DNA from: an uncultured Prochlorococcus sp.
GTDB lineage: Bacteria > Cyanobacteriota > Cyanobacteriia > PCC-6307 > Cyanobiaceae
Direction of reading: 5' to 3'
NCBI GenBank assembly: GCA_902622705.1
Contig: CACNQT010000009.1
Coordinates: forward strand, 1 to 39,316
Length of the DNA stretch: 39,316 bases
Under the pieces are notes generated by a model. The model worked only from the letters and a program-made list of their open reading frames with translations. It was not told where the DNA came from and searched no databases. Positions 37,203 through 39,316 of the stretch are shown here, one piece after another (positions within the stretch are counted from its first letter, which is position 1; every line of letters starts with the position of its first letter). The translations under genes and the position numbers were made by a program.

Positions 37203-38447
37203 GTGGTAAGTACATTTTCTCGCCAAGATCAAAATTATAAAAAAGACGATTTAAATCAACCCTCCAAAGAGGGAAGATTTGGAAAATTTGGTGGTCAATA
37301 TGTTCCTGAAACGCTGATGCCTGCTCTTTTTGAGCTTGAAACAGCTGCGTCTAATGCATGGAAAGATAAACTTTTTGTAAAAGAATTAAATCATCTTCTT
37401 AAGACTTATGTAGGCAGAGAAACACCACTTTATGAAGCCAAAAGACTCACTGAACATTACAAAACTAAACAAGCAACTCCAACAATATGGCTTAAAAGAG
37501 AAGATTTAAATCATACTGGTGCTCACAAAATTAATAATGCCCTTGGACAAGCTTTATTAGCAATAAGGATGGGCAAAAAAAGAATAATTGCAGAAACTGG
37601 AGCAGGTCAGCATGGAGTTGCTACGGCTACTGTTTGTGCGAGATTTGGCTTGAAATGTATTATTTATATGGGTGCTGAAGATATAAAAAGACAATCCCTT
37701 AACGTCTTCAGAATGAAACTTCTAGGAGCTGAAGTTAAAGTTGTAAATTCAGGAACTGCAACACTTAAGGATGCTACCAGTGAAGCCATTAGAGATTGGG
37801 TTTCTAATGTCGAAACCACACACTACATTTTAGGATCTGTTGCAGGTCCACACCCTTTCCCAAAGATTGTGCGGGATTTTCATGCAGTTATAGGAGAAGA
37901 AACTAAAAAACAATGTTTGGAATCGTTTGGATCTTTACCCGATATTTTACTTGCTTGTGTAGGTGGGGGATCAAATGCAATGGGTCTTTTCCATCCTTTC
38001 GTTAAAGAACCTTCTGTACGACTTATTGGAGTTGAAGCTGCAGGAAGCGGAGTTGATACTGACAAACATGCTGCAACTATAACTAAAGGGTCAGTTGGAA
38101 TTTTGCATGGATCAATGAGTCTTCTACTACAAGATGATAATGGTCAAGTACAAGAAGCTCACTCAATAAGTGCGGGTTTAGATTACCCTGGAGTTGGGCC
38201 TGAACATAGCCATTTAAAAGATATAGGTAGAGCAGAATATGGATCAGTAACTGATCAAGAAGCTTTAGATGCTTTGAAACTTGTCAGTGAACTTGAAGGA
38301 ATTATACCAGCACTTGAAACTTCCCATGCCTTTGCTTGGTTAGAGAAATTATGCCCTACTCTTGAAAAAGATTCTCATATAGTTATCAATTGCTCTGGTA
38401 GAGGTGATAAAGATGTTAATACTGTTGCATCTTCATTAGAAATTTAA
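37203..38447 (+). CDS. trpB: Tryptophan synthase beta subunit
   Basis: TrpB condenses indole with serine using PLP. The 414-residue protein has [17 protein letters not shown], the PLP lysine K109 in [45 protein letters not shown] and a C-terminal GRGDKDV. It is the standard TrpB1 type. The start is GTG at 37203, giving a 28-residue leader before the conserved core. trpA is not next to it, which is usual in cyanobacteria. Its stop abuts the end of the rhodanese gene with no spacer. Confidence 0.97.
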   Translation: MVSTFSRQDQNYKKDDLNQPSKEGRFGKFGGQYVPETLMPALFELETAASNAWKDKLFVKELNHLLKTYVGRETPLYEAKRLTEHYKTKQATPTIWLKREDLNHTGAHKINNALGQALLAIRMGKKRIIAETGAGQHGVATATVCARFGLKCIIYMGAEDIKRQSLNVFRMKLLGAEVKVVNSGTATLKDATSEAIRDWVSNVETTHYILGSVAGPHPFPKIVRDFHAVIGEETKKQCLESFGSLPDILLACVGGGSNAMGLFHPFVKEPSVRLIGVEAAGSGVDTDKHAATITKGSVGILHGSMSLLLQDDNGQVQEAHSISAGLDYPGVGPEHSHLKDIGRAEYGSVTDQEALDALKLVSELEGIIPALETSHAFAWLEKLCPTLEKDSHIVINCSGRGDKDVNTVASSLEI

Positions 38448-38798
38448 TCAATACCTTGGAATTGATGTGTCAATGTATCTACTCCATCCATCAATACCCT
38501 CCTCCAAATTCCATATTTCGCTCACAATATTATTATCTAAGCACCATTGACAAAAGTTATAACTTCTTATTCCTGCATGACAGGTTACAACAATTTCTCT
38601 GTCTAATAGACCAGCCAATATTTCTTCAACGTATTTAGATGTAACTTTACTAATTGGTATATGTAAAAATTCTTTTGAGAAACTAGCTATTTCAAGCTCT
38701 GAGAGTTCTCTTACATCAATCAAGACTGGATCTTCTTTTTCAGAATTAAACCAATCATTGAGACTAGAAGCATTTATAGATTTTGGATAATTTCCCAA
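38448..38798 (-). CDS. Rhodanese-domain sulfurtransferase
   Basis: The 116-residue single rhodanese domain has VLIDVRELSELEIASF and the active-site cysteine C73 in VVTCHAGIRSYNFCQWC. The loop CHAGIRS is six residues and fits a sulfurtransferase, similar to GlpE-like proteins. A partner and substrate are not apparent from context. The 3' end directly abuts trpB on the opposite strand. Confidence 0.88.
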   Translation of the reverse strand: MGNYPKSINASSLNDWFNSEKEDPVLIDVRELSELEIASFSKEFLHIPISKVTSKYVEEILAGLLDREIVVTCHAGIRSYNFCQWCLDNNIVSEIWNLEEGIDGWSRYIDTSIPRY

Positions 38799-38887
38799 TT
38801 GCTAGGATAAATTATATGTTATTTACAATTTAATAAATTAAGTTGCTGTATAGAATTTATTGTTAAAAATAAAAATAAACATTGATA

Positions 38888-39316
38888 ATGAGACTTAGAG
38901 TAGTATCAATAATAATATTATTATCTTTATTACTTTTTTTTGGTTTTAAAAAAATTTCTGCTAATAAAAATATAGAGCAAAGTACAAATATTGAGCAGAT
39001 AAATATCTTAAAATATATTCCTGAAAACAATAAATTATTATTTATTTCAAATTTAGATATTTCTAATATTGATAATAATATTGAAAAAGATAAAAATCCA
39101 AAAAATCGAGATAACTATCTTTTAATAAAAGATTCTATTTTGGATTACTTAGGTATAGATCTAGGCAACAATAAATTAGAGGATATTTATAATAATGAAT
39201 TTATAATCTCAATTTTTGAGAATGATAAAAAGCTTAAAGATGATATTTTAATCGTATTTAAAATTAAGCCAGAAAAAAACCTAGATGATATATTAAATCT
39301 GTCTAATAAAATTGAT
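38888..39316 (+). CDS. Exported or membrane-anchored protein, DUF3352-like (3'-truncated by window edge)
   Basis: A frame opens at ATG 38888 and runs to the window end (143 codons). It starts with a basic-hydrophobic signal (MRLRVVSIIILLSLLLFFGF) and continues with LKYIPENNKLLFISN and repeated asparagine- and lysine-rich segments. The layout resembles the cyanobacterial DUF3352 proteins, but the missing C-terminal part leaves this tentative. No stop occurs before the end of the window. Confidence 0.7.
   Translation, partial: MRLRVVSIIILLSLLLFFGFKKISANKNIEQSTNIEQINILKYIPENNKLLFISNLDISNIDNNIEKDKNPKNRDNYLLIKDSILDYLGIDLGNNKLEDIYNNEFIISIFENDKKLKDDILIVFKIKPEKNLDDILNLSNKID

Overview
The window is a dense stretch of core chromosome from an AT-rich picocyanobacterium, almost certainly a high-light-adapted Prochlorococcus. 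Several genes point to an oxygenic phototroph: Mg-protoporphyrin methyltransferase (chlM), NDH-1 subunit ndhH and a five-gene menaquinone/phylloquinone set. The low GC, very short spacers and many overlapping gene ends fit genome streamlining in that genus. The strain assignment is inference. No tRNA, rRNA, CRISPR array, prophage or insertion sequence was seen.

Layout. Positions 1-2896 hold the ribosomal-protein cluster nusG(partial)-rplK-rplA-rplJ-rplL, with a structured L10-type leader before rplJ and a hairpin after rplL. Positions 2944-5980 continue on + with rnhA, pyrD and a CobD-like PLP enzyme. Next come murG (-), a secreted protein of unknown function (+) and pgk (-). Positions 9241-11063 carry a ribosome-assembly GTPase and a pseudouridine synthase. 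A double-ATPase ABC protein (-) diverges from the (p)ppGpp enzyme relA/spoT (+). A DUF2062 membrane protein (-) then precedes mnmE, nadC, argS and hisC (+).

Positions 20822-24447 form a - strand operon read as prfB, a DUF3285 peptide, ybeY, dgkA, trpG/pabA and a degenerate metallo-beta-lactamase-fold protein. prfB uses the classical CTT-TGA-C programmed frameshift, so its true 5' end lies upstream of the first ATG. Then come glutaredoxin and gshB (+), and the quinone locus: menF (-) diverging from menA-menC-menE (+), with a DHNA-CoA thioesterase-like gene behind ndhH (-). The last part has rsmH, a cysteine desulfurase, a LuxR-type response regulator, chlM, purE, cysC, a SUI1-family factor, trpB, a rhodanese and the start of a secreted protein cut by the window edge.

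The genes are mostly housekeeping: translation and its regulation, nucleotide, amino-acid and cofactor synthesis, redox, and photosynthetic cofactors. I found no convincing undescribed multi-gene system. The items most worth a second look are RNA-level features (the two-part rplJ leader, a hairpin before rplA, prfB recoding), a metallo-beta-lactamase-fold protein that has lost its metal-binding motif, an OSBS enzyme with an altered active-site lysine, an RNase H with an extra domain, and eleven convergent gene pairs with almost no room for terminators.
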